NCBI GenBank assembly: GCA_002699515.1
Contig: PAAW01000001.1
Location: forward strand, 1 to 49,220
Direction of reading: 5' to 3'
Origin: Methanobacteriota archaeon
GTDB taxonomy: Archaea; Thermoplasmatota; Poseidoniia; Poseidoniales; Poseidoniaceae
DNA length: 49,220 nucleotides
In this document: positions 1 to 9,780 of the stretch, one piece after another
How positions within the stretch are numbered: position 1 is the stretch's first letter
How the letters are laid out: each line of letters opens with the position of its first letter
Notes under the pieces: generated by a model
Databases searched by the model: none
What the model saw: only the letters and a program-made list of their open reading frames with translations
What the model was told of the DNA's origin: nothing
Position numbers and translations under genes: made by a program

Positions 1-2
1 AT

Positions 3-707
3 TCCTCAATCTCATTTTCTGCGAATTCCGCTGCTGTTGGAATTTATCAAAACGGTCTTGTCTATCTAGATGATATTGATATTAGTGGCCCTGCAGAAGG
101 TTCAGGAATTTCAACATCATCATCAAAAGTATCAGTAATAAATTCGAATATTCATAATGTTACAGGTTATAATGGAGTATACATTTATGGAGAATCAGAT
201 ATTACTATTCATAATACTAAAATAGATACAGTAGCTAGAGAAGCGATATTATTGGGAGAATATCACTGGGATGATAGTAATTGGAATACAGGTTCTTCAT
301 CGCCAGAGGCTGCTAGATTGAAATTAACTAATAGTGACATTACTAATGCAGGTGGGGCATGTAATTCAAAAACAGTATATGGAGAAACGGGAAATACGGA
401 TGGTATATTTGAGTGCCCTGCAGTACACATTTACATGGGTTCGGCAACATTATGGAATAATTCAATTGTAGATACTACAGGTGATGCAATAAGAGTTACT
501 GGAGGCATTGTTGATATTAGAAATAATACCGTTAGTGCTGGAGAATATGCTGCAAGAGTTGCTAGTTACAATACTAAATATTCAGCAGATAGCAATAGAG
601 AATATACTGGAAAATATGGATCTATAGCATATTTCTCAAATAATACTTGGAATGTAGATGCCCAAACTTACAATATTACTGAAAGTAGAGTTGCTGTGCA
701 ATCTTAG
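3..707 (+). CDS. Right-handed beta-helix-type surface protein, 5' part (open from the window edge, ends at in-frame TAG)
   Basis: The frame is open from base 3 to TAG 705-707; the ORF track's TTG start at 252 is arbitrary. Translation (…VGIYQNGLVYLDDIDISGPAEG…VSVINSNIHNVTGYNGVYIYGESDITIHNTKI…) has short beta-helix-like repeats with N-rich turns. Same frame as 789..3434. Confidence 0.6.
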   Translation, partial: SSISFSANSAAVGIYQNGLVYLDDIDISGPAEGSGISTSSSKVSVINSNIHNVTGYNGVYIYGESDITIHNTKIDTVAREAILLGEYHWDDSNWNTGSSSPEAARLKLTNSDITNAGGACNSKTVYGETGNTDGIFECPAVHIYMGSATLWNNSIVDTTGDAIRVTGGIVDIRNNTVSAGEYAARVASYNTKYSADSNREYTGKYGSIAYFSNNTWNVDAQTYNITESRVAVQS

Positions 708-788
708 ACAATTCCTGTTCCATCAACATCAGGAGTTTATTCTGTAGGTTTAAGATGGAGAGGTGCAGCTGTTAAATGCGATACTAAC

Positions 789-3434
789 ATGTATACTGAT
801 TGCCTTAAAGTACCACCAATGTATAGTAATCAATTTTCAAAATTAGTTTATCCAGAAGATATTCCAATGTCTATTGAATTAAACCCTAATGCAACTGTAT
901 TTGCTTTTGCTGATTTAGATATCGGATTAGAGAATATACATATTGGCAGATTAAACAGTGGTGCAGGCAAACATCAAAATATAGTACAACAAGGTGAGCT
1001 TGTAAGATATCGTGTTTTAGCAAATGGAGATACTGTATCTAATGCAGATATTACAGTTAGAGACAGTCATGGAAATGAATTATATAATTTGACTACAGAT
1101 GAATATGGAATGACTCCACAAATAGTTTTAGCAAGCGATTTTCATATGGATTTCACAGGTTTCGGTCCTAATCCTGATGGATTAGTAATTGATCCTTTAG
1201 AAAATTCCTGTAATGACGATTTAGATAATGATGGAGATTTACTTTTTGACGATCAAGACCCAGATTGTATTGGTGGAGGAAGGGAAATGTCAACATACTT
1301 TATCGATGCATGGAAATTTGACAAAGGTTCTGCAACAGAATCAATAACCTTGACTTCTCAAATAGAAGGAGTTATTGATTTATCTAATATTGCACCTTCT
1401 GTAGAAATGGATATTCAATTTCCCGAAAATGCAGCATTTAAGAGATGGGTAAATGTGACAGGAGAAGCATATGATGGTTCGACAGATAGAGCGCCTGGAA
1501 CTTACAGTTCAGATTGGGAGGCACTACTCGGACATATGGGGACTGTAGACCGCGTTGAAGTTCGTCTACCTGGTGGTTCATGGGACGATGGAATTTTAGC
1601 AACAGATACATCAGGATTTAATGAGGATACAGTTACTCAGCAAAATTGGCCATGGAAGAGTTGGTCGTATAGTATTGATCTAAGTGATCAACCAGAAGCG
1701 GATTACCCCTTTGAATTTAGAGCATTTGATGGGGTGGAATATAGTCCAGTTTTATCACGTTCTTTCCAATTAAACACGGTCACTCCAGATGTGATGATTA
1801 CATCACCTCAAGATAATTCAGAACATAGTCAAAATAGCGTATTGTTCAGAGGTTCAGCCACAGATCCTTATTCTGGAGTAAATTCACCTGATTTAAACAA
1901 GATTCATATTAAATTTACAAAAGAAGATGGTTCAACTTTACCTACAAAAGAATTTATTCCTAGTAATTGGAATGATTGGGAATATGAATGGGACTTAACA
2001 TCTTCTGTAAGTTCTGGAGTTTATTATGTTGAAATTTGGGCAAGTGATTCTAAGTTTTGTAGATTTAATGTTGATGAATGTACAGCTGTAGAATTAACAT
2101 TGACAATAATTAATGAGAATGCAATTCCAATAGTAGAGATTTATGGCCCATCTACAGGAGAGATTCAAGGAGATGAGCAAACAAGAATTTATGGATATGC
2201 AACAGATTTAGATGGAGAGGTAAGTAGGGTTGAAGTAAATATTACTCATGCTGCAGGAGGCTGGACAAATTTACCTAATATCTATGAATTTAATGGAAAT
2301 GATTGGGAAACCTACTGGGATACTTCTGAAGAAGATCATTTAAGTCAACATACAATTAGTGTAAGGGCTTTTGATTCAAATATGATAGATGGATACAGTG
2401 TCACTAAAGAAGTAACAATTACAATATTAAATCCTGAAGATGAAGTAGACCCGCCCCAATTTAATCAAACTGCTTGGGATTCCGATTTAAGTGGCGGTTC
2501 CACAGTGAAAATTTTCTGTGACAAAGGTTCAAAATCACTTGAAAAATGTGGTTCTGGTTTAGAAATGGATTTAAATAAATTCTTTGAACATTCTGGAAAT
2601 TATCAATTAAGTTATAGTATTGCAGGAGATGAAGAAGATTTCAATGAGCACGACCAATTTATGTTTAAAGTACTGGAAATTAATCCACAAACTGGCATAC
2701 TCACTTATAATCCTGCAACATCAACAATGAGTACATATTATTCAGATGAAGTACAATGGAGTTTTATTGGTGTTAAAATAAAAGCTACAGATTCATACAG
2801 CCAATCAATAGAGTCGCCAGAGTTTAATATTGTTGTAATTGCAGTTGAATTTACATTCCAGCAATTAAATAGTGAAGAAGTAAGTTCAGAAAACCCTGCA
2901 ATATATGTTGGGACAGGTAGGCCTGGAGAAGTAGTCAAAGCATACATGACTTCTGGAAAGTTATCATTGGGTGAAGCAATCGTAGATCAAGAAGGGACAT
3001 GGACATTAGAAATTCCTCGGACATTTTTCCCAGATGATGGAGGAGTTATTGATATTGAATTTGAATATGCTAGTGATCCTTATAATGTTGCAAATGGGAT
3101 AAGTGTCGAGAGTCCCGATCAAGGAATGTCTTTATGGGCTAAATTATTGATAGTCTTCCTTGTCTTAGTTTCATTATTAGTGGTCTTAGCATATTTCTTT
3201 ATTGAATTTGAGGATGATGATGAGATGGATTTTTCTGAAGGTGATGGTGAAGTTGTTACAGATACTTATGCTTGGGGAAATAACCAGCAACAACAAGTTC
3301 CTCAAACGGCACAGGTCCAAGTTAATACAGATCCGAATCCAAAATTAGAAGCATATGTACAGCAATTAATATCTCAAGGTTATGATGAAAATACAGCAAG
3401 AGCATATGCAGAACAATATAGGAATCAGTTTTGA
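789..3434 (+). CDS. Large surface protein with Ig/cadherin-like repeats, one C-terminal TM helix and a short cytoplasmic tail (same frame as 3..707)
   Basis: 881-aa ORF; repeated Ig-like segments (VMITSPQDNSEHSQNSVLFRGSATDPYSGV; IPIVEIYGPSTGEIQGDEQTRIYGYATDLDGEV); TM helix LWAKLLIVFLVLVSLLVVLAYFFI; acidic then helical tail. Codons 708-788 are also open in this frame. Confidence 0.8.
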   Translation: MYTDCLKVPPMYSNQFSKLVYPEDIPMSIELNPNATVFAFADLDIGLENIHIGRLNSGAGKHQNIVQQGELVRYRVLANGDTVSNADITVRDSHGNELYNLTTDEYGMTPQIVLASDFHMDFTGFGPNPDGLVIDPLENSCNDDLDNDGDLLFDDQDPDCIGGGREMSTYFIDAWKFDKGSATESITLTSQIEGVIDLSNIAPSVEMDIQFPENAAFKRWVNVTGEAYDGSTDRAPGTYSSDWEALLGHMGTVDRVEVRLPGGSWDDGILATDTSGFNEDTVTQQNWPWKSWSYSIDLSDQPEADYPFEFRAFDGVEYSPVLSRSFQLNTVTPDVMITSPQDNSEHSQNSVLFRGSATDPYSGVNSPDLNKIHIKFTKEDGSTLPTKEFIPSNWNDWEYEWDLTSSVSSGVYYVEIWASDSKFCRFNVDECTAVELTLTIINENAIPIVEIYGPSTGEIQGDEQTRIYGYATDLDGEVSRVEVNITHAAGGWTNLPNIYEFNGNDWETYWDTSEEDHLSQHTISVRAFDSNMIDGYSVTKEVTITILNPEDEVDPPQFNQTAWDSDLSGGSTVKIFCDKGSKSLEKCGSGLEMDLNKFFEHSGNYQLSYSIAGDEEDFNEHDQFMFKVLEINPQTGILTYNPATSTMSTYYSDEVQWSFIGVKIKATDSYSQSIESPEFNIVVIAVEFTFQQLNSEEVSSENPAIYVGTGRPGEVVKAYMTSGKLSLGEAIVDQEGTWTLEIPRTFFPDDGGVIDIEFEYASDPYNVANGISVESPDQGMSLWAKLLIVFLVLVSLLVVLAYFFIEFEDDDEMDFSEGDGEVVTDTYAWGNNQQQQVPQTAQVQVNTDPNPKLEAYVQQLISQGYDENTARAYAEQYRNQF

Positions 3435-3497
3435 AATTATGAACATTTAACCATGGCATTCATAACCTTTCTTTGATAACGAAGTAACGGTGGAATC

Positions 3498-6020
3498 ATG
3501 AACAATCCAAAACCAGGAGTTCAGGAAAGGATATTATTGCATCTTAGAGACTATGTTGCATTCATTGAATCAGTAGAGGTCCCATTCGCATTATCTCAAA
3601 TGGGAATAGCAAATGCAGTGGCAATTGCAAGAAGTAATGTTCCACGTGCAATTTCTGGATTAAAGGAACAAGGATTGTTAATTGAAAGACAAGCACATGT
3701 TTCTGGAGTGATGAGGAAAAGGAAATCATATTTCTTAACAAGTTCAGGTTCAGAACATGCTGATGAAACATGGAATAGATTAAGTAAGCATGAATTTATG
3801 GTTTTATCAAATGAAGAAGAATTAATTGAAACTACCTTAGGTTCCTGTAATGAAATATTGCCGTTCCAGATACGTCCAGTTGATATTCTTCGTTACTTAA
3901 GAGATGACGGAATTTTAGAAGTTACAAAATTAACTCCTGAATTAATAGAACGAGACCTAACAAAAAGGGTTGAAAAACAACTATCCTCCTCTCTAGGAGA
4001 TTTGCCGAGATTAAGACATTTTTATGGCAGGGTAACCGAATTGCAGGCAATCACAGAAACTTTGGATCAAGGTCCTTTTGCAATATTAATATCTGGAATT
4101 GCAGGAATTGGAAAAACAAGTTTGGCATCTAAATTATTAGAAAATTATACATTTAGAAGGAATCTGATATACCACAGGTGCCAATTAGGAACAGGGGGAA
4201 GGCCATTTTTAGAGGATTTAGCGGCATGGCTTAGCTCAATTGGTGTTGATGCTCTAAACGATTACTTAGAAGCAAGTTCGGTACCAAGAATTGATGAAAC
4301 AGTAGAATTACTTGTGAGTTGTTTACAGAATATTCAAGCATTAATTGTGATAGACGATTATCATAAAAACGATGAAGATGTGTTTTATAAAATAATTTAC
4401 AACTTTACATTAAGGATTAATGAAATGAGTGATGGTTTAGGGTTAGTGATTTTTTCAAGATCATATCGTCCAGTGATACCACTTAGAGATGAAAATGGTA
4501 AAAGTGTGAGTAAAATATTGCCACTTGATGGTTTGGATCCAGAATCCTCAAAAAATATTCTAAAATCATTTGAGAGTATTGGTGATGATGACTTCGGGAG
4601 AATTTATGGAATTTCAAAGGGACATCCATTAGTTTTAGAGTTAATTAATAGAGGTGCATCTACAATTGAGCATCATTTGACTTTAGAAAACTATGTTTCT
4701 ATGGAGATTTTTAATAAGTTATCTGCAGAAGAAAAAAGATTGCTACAATCACTTGCAATATTTAGAGAACCAGTCCCTCTTGAGGCTTTAACAACAATTG
4801 ATTTAGATTTGAATACTCTTGATAATTTAGTTGAACAAGGATTAGCAAGAAGAGTAGATTCAGAGAATTACGATGTGCATGATTTGATTAGGGAATTTAC
4901 ATTTAATGGTATAGATGAGCAAGTAGCTATCCCTCTTCATACTTCAGCTGCTGAATGGTATAAAAAGAAATTAAACTCTACTCAAGATATCATTGAGTAT
5001 TTACATCATAAAATAAGTTATGCAGATGTAGAATCTGCAGCCGAAGAACTTGCATTAAGAGGAGATGAATTGATTAATTCTGGCCAATTAGAGTTATTGG
5101 GATTAATAAATAGATTAATTGATTCAAATGGACCAGCAAAAACGTGGGGTAAATTATGGTATTTGAGAGGTGAGATCTTGGCATTATCTGGTGATTTTGG
5201 TGGAGCAGAAGCATCCTTTACAGTAGCTATGGATAATGCAAATAAAGCTAAAGATATCACTTTAGAAAGTACTTTACTTTCTAGTTTGGCTGAACTTGCT
5301 TGGAAAAGAGGAGATAGTAAGTTAGCATTAGATCTTCATAGGCAGGCACTAAAGAGATTTATTGCAATTAAAGATTCAATCGGGGCATGCAACACTTATA
5401 CTAATATGAGTTATATTTTTAGATCGGAGGGTAAAAAACAACTTGCAATGGATTCACATTCAGAAGTTGAACATATACTTGCAAATGAAAAAGATGAAAA
5501 GTTAGTTCATGCGAGAATAAATTTGGCACGTTCGTATTTGGAAATGGATAAATTAGAATTGGGGCGTGAACATGCTCTAAAAGCATTTGATGAAACACAA
5601 TCAAAGGGAGATGAAATCACACATTCGCGTGCAAGAGCAGTATTAGGTCGATATTATGCATTAATTGGAGATACAGATTTAGCTTTAAATCATTATTCAG
5701 AAACATTACAATCACTTGCAAATGAAGATGATCTTGAAATTAGAGTTGAATTAATATTATTACTTGGAGAAGTACTTGAAGATTCAGGTAAGAGAGATGA
5801 AGCAGTAGAAAGATATCTAGAGGGTCTTGCATTGGCTGAATCTAGTAATCAACCACTTTTGGTTGGTGAATTATTATCACGATTAGGGACTACAGGGTTT
5901 GATAAACAGCGTAGAATGGAATATTTACAAAGGGCATTAAATGTATTTAGAGAAGTAGGTGCAACTAGAAAAATGCAGGAAGTACAGATGATGTTCCATA
6001 AGGCAATTACTGGAAATTAA
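3498..6020 (+). CDS. STAND-type regulator: N-terminal winged-HTH-like domain, P-loop NTPase, C-terminal TPR-like repeats
   Basis: Walker A ISGIAGIGKTSLASKLL; Walker B-like ALIVIDDYH; N-terminal HTH-like segment with 'NVPRAISGLKEQGLLIERQAHVSGVMRKRKSYFLTSSG'; helical repeats (LSGDFGGAEASFTVAMDNA; LIGDTDLALNHYSETLQSL; DSGKRDEAVERYLEGLALA). Confidence 0.8.
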   Translation: MNNPKPGVQERILLHLRDYVAFIESVEVPFALSQMGIANAVAIARSNVPRAISGLKEQGLLIERQAHVSGVMRKRKSYFLTSSGSEHADETWNRLSKHEFMVLSNEEELIETTLGSCNEILPFQIRPVDILRYLRDDGILEVTKLTPELIERDLTKRVEKQLSSSLGDLPRLRHFYGRVTELQAITETLDQGPFAILISGIAGIGKTSLASKLLENYTFRRNLIYHRCQLGTGGRPFLEDLAAWLSSIGVDALNDYLEASSVPRIDETVELLVSCLQNIQALIVIDDYHKNDEDVFYKIIYNFTLRINEMSDGLGLVIFSRSYRPVIPLRDENGKSVSKILPLDGLDPESSKNILKSFESIGDDDFGRIYGISKGHPLVLELINRGASTIEHHLTLENYVSMEIFNKLSAEEKRLLQSLAIFREPVPLEALTTIDLDLNTLDNLVEQGLARRVDSENYDVHDLIREFTFNGIDEQVAIPLHTSAAEWYKKKLNSTQDIIEYLHHKISYADVESAAEELALRGDELINSGQLELLGLINRLIDSNGPAKTWGKLWYLRGEILALSGDFGGAEASFTVAMDNANKAKDITLESTLLSSLAELAWKRGDSKLALDLHRQALKRFIAIKDSIGACNTYTNMSYIFRSEGKKQLAMDSHSEVEHILANEKDEKLVHARINLARSYLEMDKLELGREHALKAFDETQSKGDEITHSRARAVLGRYYALIGDTDLALNHYSETLQSLANEDDLEIRVELILLLGEVLEDSGKRDEAVERYLEGLALAESSNQPLLVGELLSRLGTTGFDKQRRMEYLQRALNVFREVGATRKMQEVQMMFHKAITGN

Positions 6021-6490
6021 TTAACTGGTTTATTAGAAATCTCAATGATTCCGTTAGACATATGAACCCATATTGAAGATTCTCCTTTGAGATTTATTTC
6101 TCCAACATGAGTTGTAGGTGCTGCAGAAGTAGATTTATATTCAAACGGATTTTTAAAATTAGGATGTGTTATGGTTAGTTTTTCATCATCTAATAGCATA
6201 ATGATGTTTACAGAAGATTGTTCTACGTTTAACAGTTCTATTTGCTCAGAATAAGTGGCATTTGGATTAATTCTTGCAACATCATCTGCTCTTTCAATTG
6301 CTGAACCTACACGCTCAACATTCTCCGTAAGGGCCACATCTGACCATCTTTCTCTAGTGGAATTCTCTATATCCCATGCCCATAATGAATATAATGAAAG
6401 TAGTAGAAGTCCTAGAAGAAATGTAAATACATAACCTAATTCAGTTGCAGCACCAGATTCATCCTCTGTAAAATTAATGTTTTTCTTCAT
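6017..6490 (-). CDS. Small pilin-like / archaeal exported protein with N-terminal TM
   Basis: MKKNINFTEDESGAATELGYVFTFLLGLLLLSLYSLWAWDIENSTRERW: charged leader plus hydrophobic helix typical of archaeal pilin-like proteins. 4-nt overlap with the upstream gene. Confidence 0.65.
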   Translation of the reverse strand: MKKNINFTEDESGAATELGYVFTFLLGLLLLSLYSLWAWDIENSTRERWSDVALTENVERVGSAIERADDVARINPNATYSEQIELLNVEQSSVNIIMLLDDEKLTITHPNFKNPFEYKSTSAAPTTHVGEINLKGESSIWVHMSNGIIEISNKPVN

Positions 6491-8730
6491 CCACCTTCCT
6501 CCTGTGCATCGAATGAAATTGATGTAAATGTCAATGTGAACTCAATGTCCTTATTTAGGCTATGATATACAGCCTCTCCGTTACTTCTATCAACCCACCC
6601 TGTGTAATCAGATAGTAAATCAAATTGATTGGGATATGATATCCAATCATCAGAATATTCAAGATCTTCTGAAAGCCAATTTGTGATGCTACTGCCGTAC
6701 TGGTCATTCCAGCCCATTCTAATATTCTTTGAGAGTTCATTAGTACAAAATTTTGTTTCAATTACTTTTAATTGAACTTTTACATCAGAAGAACCGCTAG
6801 CCATACTGGATGAAGTAGGCATCATTACAGGCAAATGTACTCCTAATAAGTTTGAGTTTCCTTTAGCGGCTAAGGCAGAATGTGAAACTGAAGGTCTCGC
6901 TTCGGGATGATTTGTTGTTACTATTCCTCCTTTGTCAACAACTTCTAGATTCGAAATACTACTAGAAAATTTATATTTTAAAGCAGGTATTTGAATTACC
7001 CAAGCATCTGCAAGTGAAGAAAAAGACGAGATATCATTTTCCCCAATTAATTGTATATTTATTCCTGAATGATGATCTCCCTTTTCCCATGCATCTCTAA
7101 TCCCTGAAAGAGTTAATTCACTGACATCATACCAAGGTAAATCGATATTAATCCAACCAGAGGCGAATAACGATAGTGGAAGGCACCTTTGAGATCCTTT
7201 GTCCATTAGTTCCGTAATTCCAGTATTTCCAATAATTTGCATCAATCTCATGGAATGTCCTGAAGTTACAGTTGAATTTAATTCTCCAGATTCTTGTGAT
7301 GAAAGGAAATATGAATTGCCACTTGTACTTTCCAAATTTCCAGTGGCATTAAAAACTCCTGAAAATTCAAATGAAGCTTTTGATCCTGTAAGTGTGGCGT
7401 AAATAGATGCTTCATTATTTCCTACTTGTTCACCAGTCCAGCTAGTTGTAAACTCTTTTCCAGAAAATTGTCCCGTGTCCTTAGCAACAAGATAAGAAAT
7501 ACCGTTAGAGAGATAACCATTATTATCTGATGCATCTTCAGTCCATTTGATTGTAATTTCAGAATTACTTGTGATTTTTACAACTCCATTCGTACCAGCA
7601 ATAGGCCAATCTAATTTATACATGCCATTACTATTTATTGAAAAACTAGATCCTTGAACGTCAATTTGTGCTGGGGAATTATCATAATTTGAAATTATTA
7701 ATGTTCCTGCCAGGGGGGGTATGAGGAATTCAGTACCCAGCATAATTCCTTCTGTTGAAGGCCAATTAACTGAACCAAGATTCGATTCAGTATCTGTTTG
7801 TAAGATTAGGTTGGCATTTTTTGATGATTCAATAGTTAGTATTTTTGTTTCAATGTTGTTGAAACTCTTAGACCATATTGCACCATCTCCGATTAAAGAA
7901 GCGCTTTCAGTCATTTTTTCATTTCCAAATTCCCATGTGATCATAGTGCTTTTTTCTGAAATTAGGTTAATGTTATTATTTCCTGCAGGTAATGGGATTT
8001 TCCAAATAGTTCCCAAACCTTTGTGGTTTGGATTATTTGGGGAGATAAAAGTAGCACCTCCCTCCCCTAATTTGTATAATATTGTCAATTCAACATCACT
8101 AATTATTGTAGATTTACTATTTGAATCCTCTAATGGTAAATCAATTTCTAAAACATTATTATTACTAATTTTTGATGTAAACAATTCCTCTCCTTGCATT
8201 ATAGTTACAATAGATGAAGTAATTGTTGATGAAATTTGAGATTTACTTGCAATTATTATTTTTCCTTCTATTGCAGGTAATTCATATTTCCATTTAGATT
8301 CAAATTGTAGGTGTAAATCATCCATACAATAAGAACTTAATTTTCCTGTTGGGAACCTTATGTCAAATTCATTTCCAAAGTTTCCAGCATTTCTTAATCT
8401 GAACTCTGAGTCTTCAGTCCATGATGAAGAAAACCAGACTCCTGAATCTTTTAAATCCCATTCAAGTTTCCCAAGTACTGGTTCTAATCTCAATTCAGAT
8501 GAACTTCCAGGCAAGCCTCTTTGAGCTAATTGTGCTTCATATTCAGATAAATCCTCAAATTGAGCAACAGCATCGCTAGATTCTATAGCTCCTTGTAATT
8601 CATTAATCACAGGGACTATTGAAACAAGCATGACACTGATGATGCTCATTACTCCTGCAAACATTAGAACAGTCGCAATTGCAGAATTAGCAGCATTAGT
8701 GTCACTAACTAGGTTGTTTATGCGTTTCAG
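6487..8730 (-). CDS. Large pilin-like exported protein (ORF track begins at ATG 8664; probable CTG start at 8730)
   Basis: The frame extends upstream of ATG 8664 to give (M)KRINNLVSDTNAANSAIATVLMFAGVMSIISVMLVSIVPVINELQ, restoring a charged leader and hydrophobic helix. CTG (8730-8728) overlaps the upstream gene's TGA (8729-8727). Confidence 0.7.
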   Translation of the reverse strand: MKRINNLVSDTNAANSAIATVLMFAGVMSIISVMLVSIVPVINELQGAIESSDAVAQFEDLSEYEAQLAQRGLPGSSSELRLEPVLGKLEWDLKDSGVWFSSSWTEDSEFRLRNAGNFGNEFDIRFPTGKLSSYCMDDLHLQFESKWKYELPAIEGKIIIASKSQISSTITSSIVTIMQGEELFTSKISNNNVLEIDLPLEDSNSKSTIISDVELTILYKLGEGGATFISPNNPNHKGLGTIWKIPLPAGNNNINLISEKSTMITWEFGNEKMTESASLIGDGAIWSKSFNNIETKILTIESSKNANLILQTDTESNLGSVNWPSTEGIMLGTEFLIPPLAGTLIISNYDNSPAQIDVQGSSFSINSNGMYKLDWPIAGTNGVVKITSNSEITIKWTEDASDNNGYLSNGISYLVAKDTGQFSGKEFTTSWTGEQVGNNEASIYATLTGSKASFEFSGVFNATGNLESTSGNSYFLSSQESGELNSTVTSGHSMRLMQIIGNTGITELMDKGSQRCLPLSLFASGWINIDLPWYDVSELTLSGIRDAWEKGDHHSGINIQLIGENDISSFSSLADAWVIQIPALKYKFSSSISNLEVVDKGGIVTTNHPEARPSVSHSALAAKGNSNLLGVHLPVMMPTSSSMASGSSDVKVQLKVIETKFCTNELSKNIRMGWNDQYGSSITNWLSEDLEYSDDWISYPNQFDLLSDYTGWVDRSNGEAVYHSLNKDIEFTLTFTSISFDAQEEGG

Positions 8731-9761
8731 ATTATCACAACCCTGTGGAGTACGATTTCAGTTAAGATTGATTTTTCCAGAGGATGAATTCCAAAGCCAT
8801 CAATGCCTGATACCCTTTTCCAAGGCCCTAAACCCTCGTAAGAATCTAATGTGCCAGAAGCCAAATTCATGTTGTAATCTTCCATCCAATTAGACATGTA
8901 TCTATCAGTCATAGATTCATCAATTTCATTACTCATACTCATTCTAATGTTTCTAACTTCGCCATCAAATAATTCAAGAGGTCCTTCAGATACCATTTGT
9001 AAACGAAATGAACTTGAACTACCTGAGAGTAAACTCATGTCAATGTCGACAAGTACAAAACTAAATTGTTGAGAATTATCTGGCATAGAATAATGTCTTA
9101 ATGAGGGATATCTTGTTACTTTGTATGCTTCACCATATAATTTTTCCATTCTTGCTCCATTTACTAAATCTATGTCAAAATTACCTGTAGATAATGCAGT
9201 ATCTATTCCAATTCCAGATAACTCCAAGCGAACAAATTTATGAATAATGTCTGAATCAACATTTAAAATTTCAATAATTAATAATTTATCCATATAGTTC
9301 TCAAAATTTACATTTGCAGTACCATTTTCAAAAATTAATGTATGAGTGGTAATATTTCCTCCATTATTCACTTTTGCATATTTGGCAGTGTTGTTTATTG
9401 AATTAACATTAACAGAATTAAAAGAAGATAATGCAACCTCAATTACATCTGAGCCATATGTATCAGCTGAAATTGTCCAAAACTCTGCATTAACTAATCC
9501 AGAGATAGATGTAGATGCTAATTCGAATGTTTGAATTGAACCAGTATCTTGAGGTGATGCGCCTACTAATCTGATTCTTTCATCTATTTGATCTGCAATT
9601 ACTTTAGCTTGGGACCAATTCTTATTGTCATCATAATCAGCAATATAGGGTTGTAATATTATTATGGCAGAAGATAATACAATAACAATCATTGCTAGCA
9701 ACATTACCATTCCAATAATGTCACTAAGTGCAGAATCATCATCTTGTAAATCCCGTTTCAT
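8727..9761 (-). CDS. Archaeal type IV pilin-like exported protein
   Basis: N-terminus MKRDLQDDDSALSDIIGMVMLLAMIVIVLSSAIIILQPYIADY matches the archaeal pilin-like pattern (acidic/charged leader, small residues, long hydrophobic helix). Confidence 0.7.
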   Translation of the reverse strand: MKRDLQDDDSALSDIIGMVMLLAMIVIVLSSAIIILQPYIADYDDNKNWSQAKVIADQIDERIRLVGASPQDTGSIQTFELASTSISGLVNAEFWTISADTYGSDVIEVALSSFNSVNVNSINNTAKYAKVNNGGNITTHTLIFENGTANVNFENYMDKLLIIEILNVDSDIIHKFVRLELSGIGIDTALSTGNFDIDLVNGARMEKLYGEAYKVTRYPSLRHYSMPDNSQQFSFVLVDIDMSLLSGSSSSFRLQMVSEGPLELFDGEVRNIRMSMSNEIDESMTDRYMSNWMEDYNMNLASGTLDSYEGLGPWKRVSGIDGFGIHPLEKSILTEIVLHRVVII

Positions 9762-9780
9762 TGATATTTCTCCCTTAAAA

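Noticed and set aside
3498-6020. STAND protein as an anti-phage (Avs-type) system
   Set aside because: No effector domain, no defence neighbours; TPR/HTH layout fits a transcriptional regulator at least as well.
7721-8239. 172-aa plus-strand ORF antisense to the large pilin-like gene
   Set aside because: Hydrophobic antisense artefact; the opposite strand has a coherent exported-protein ORF with coupled neighbours.
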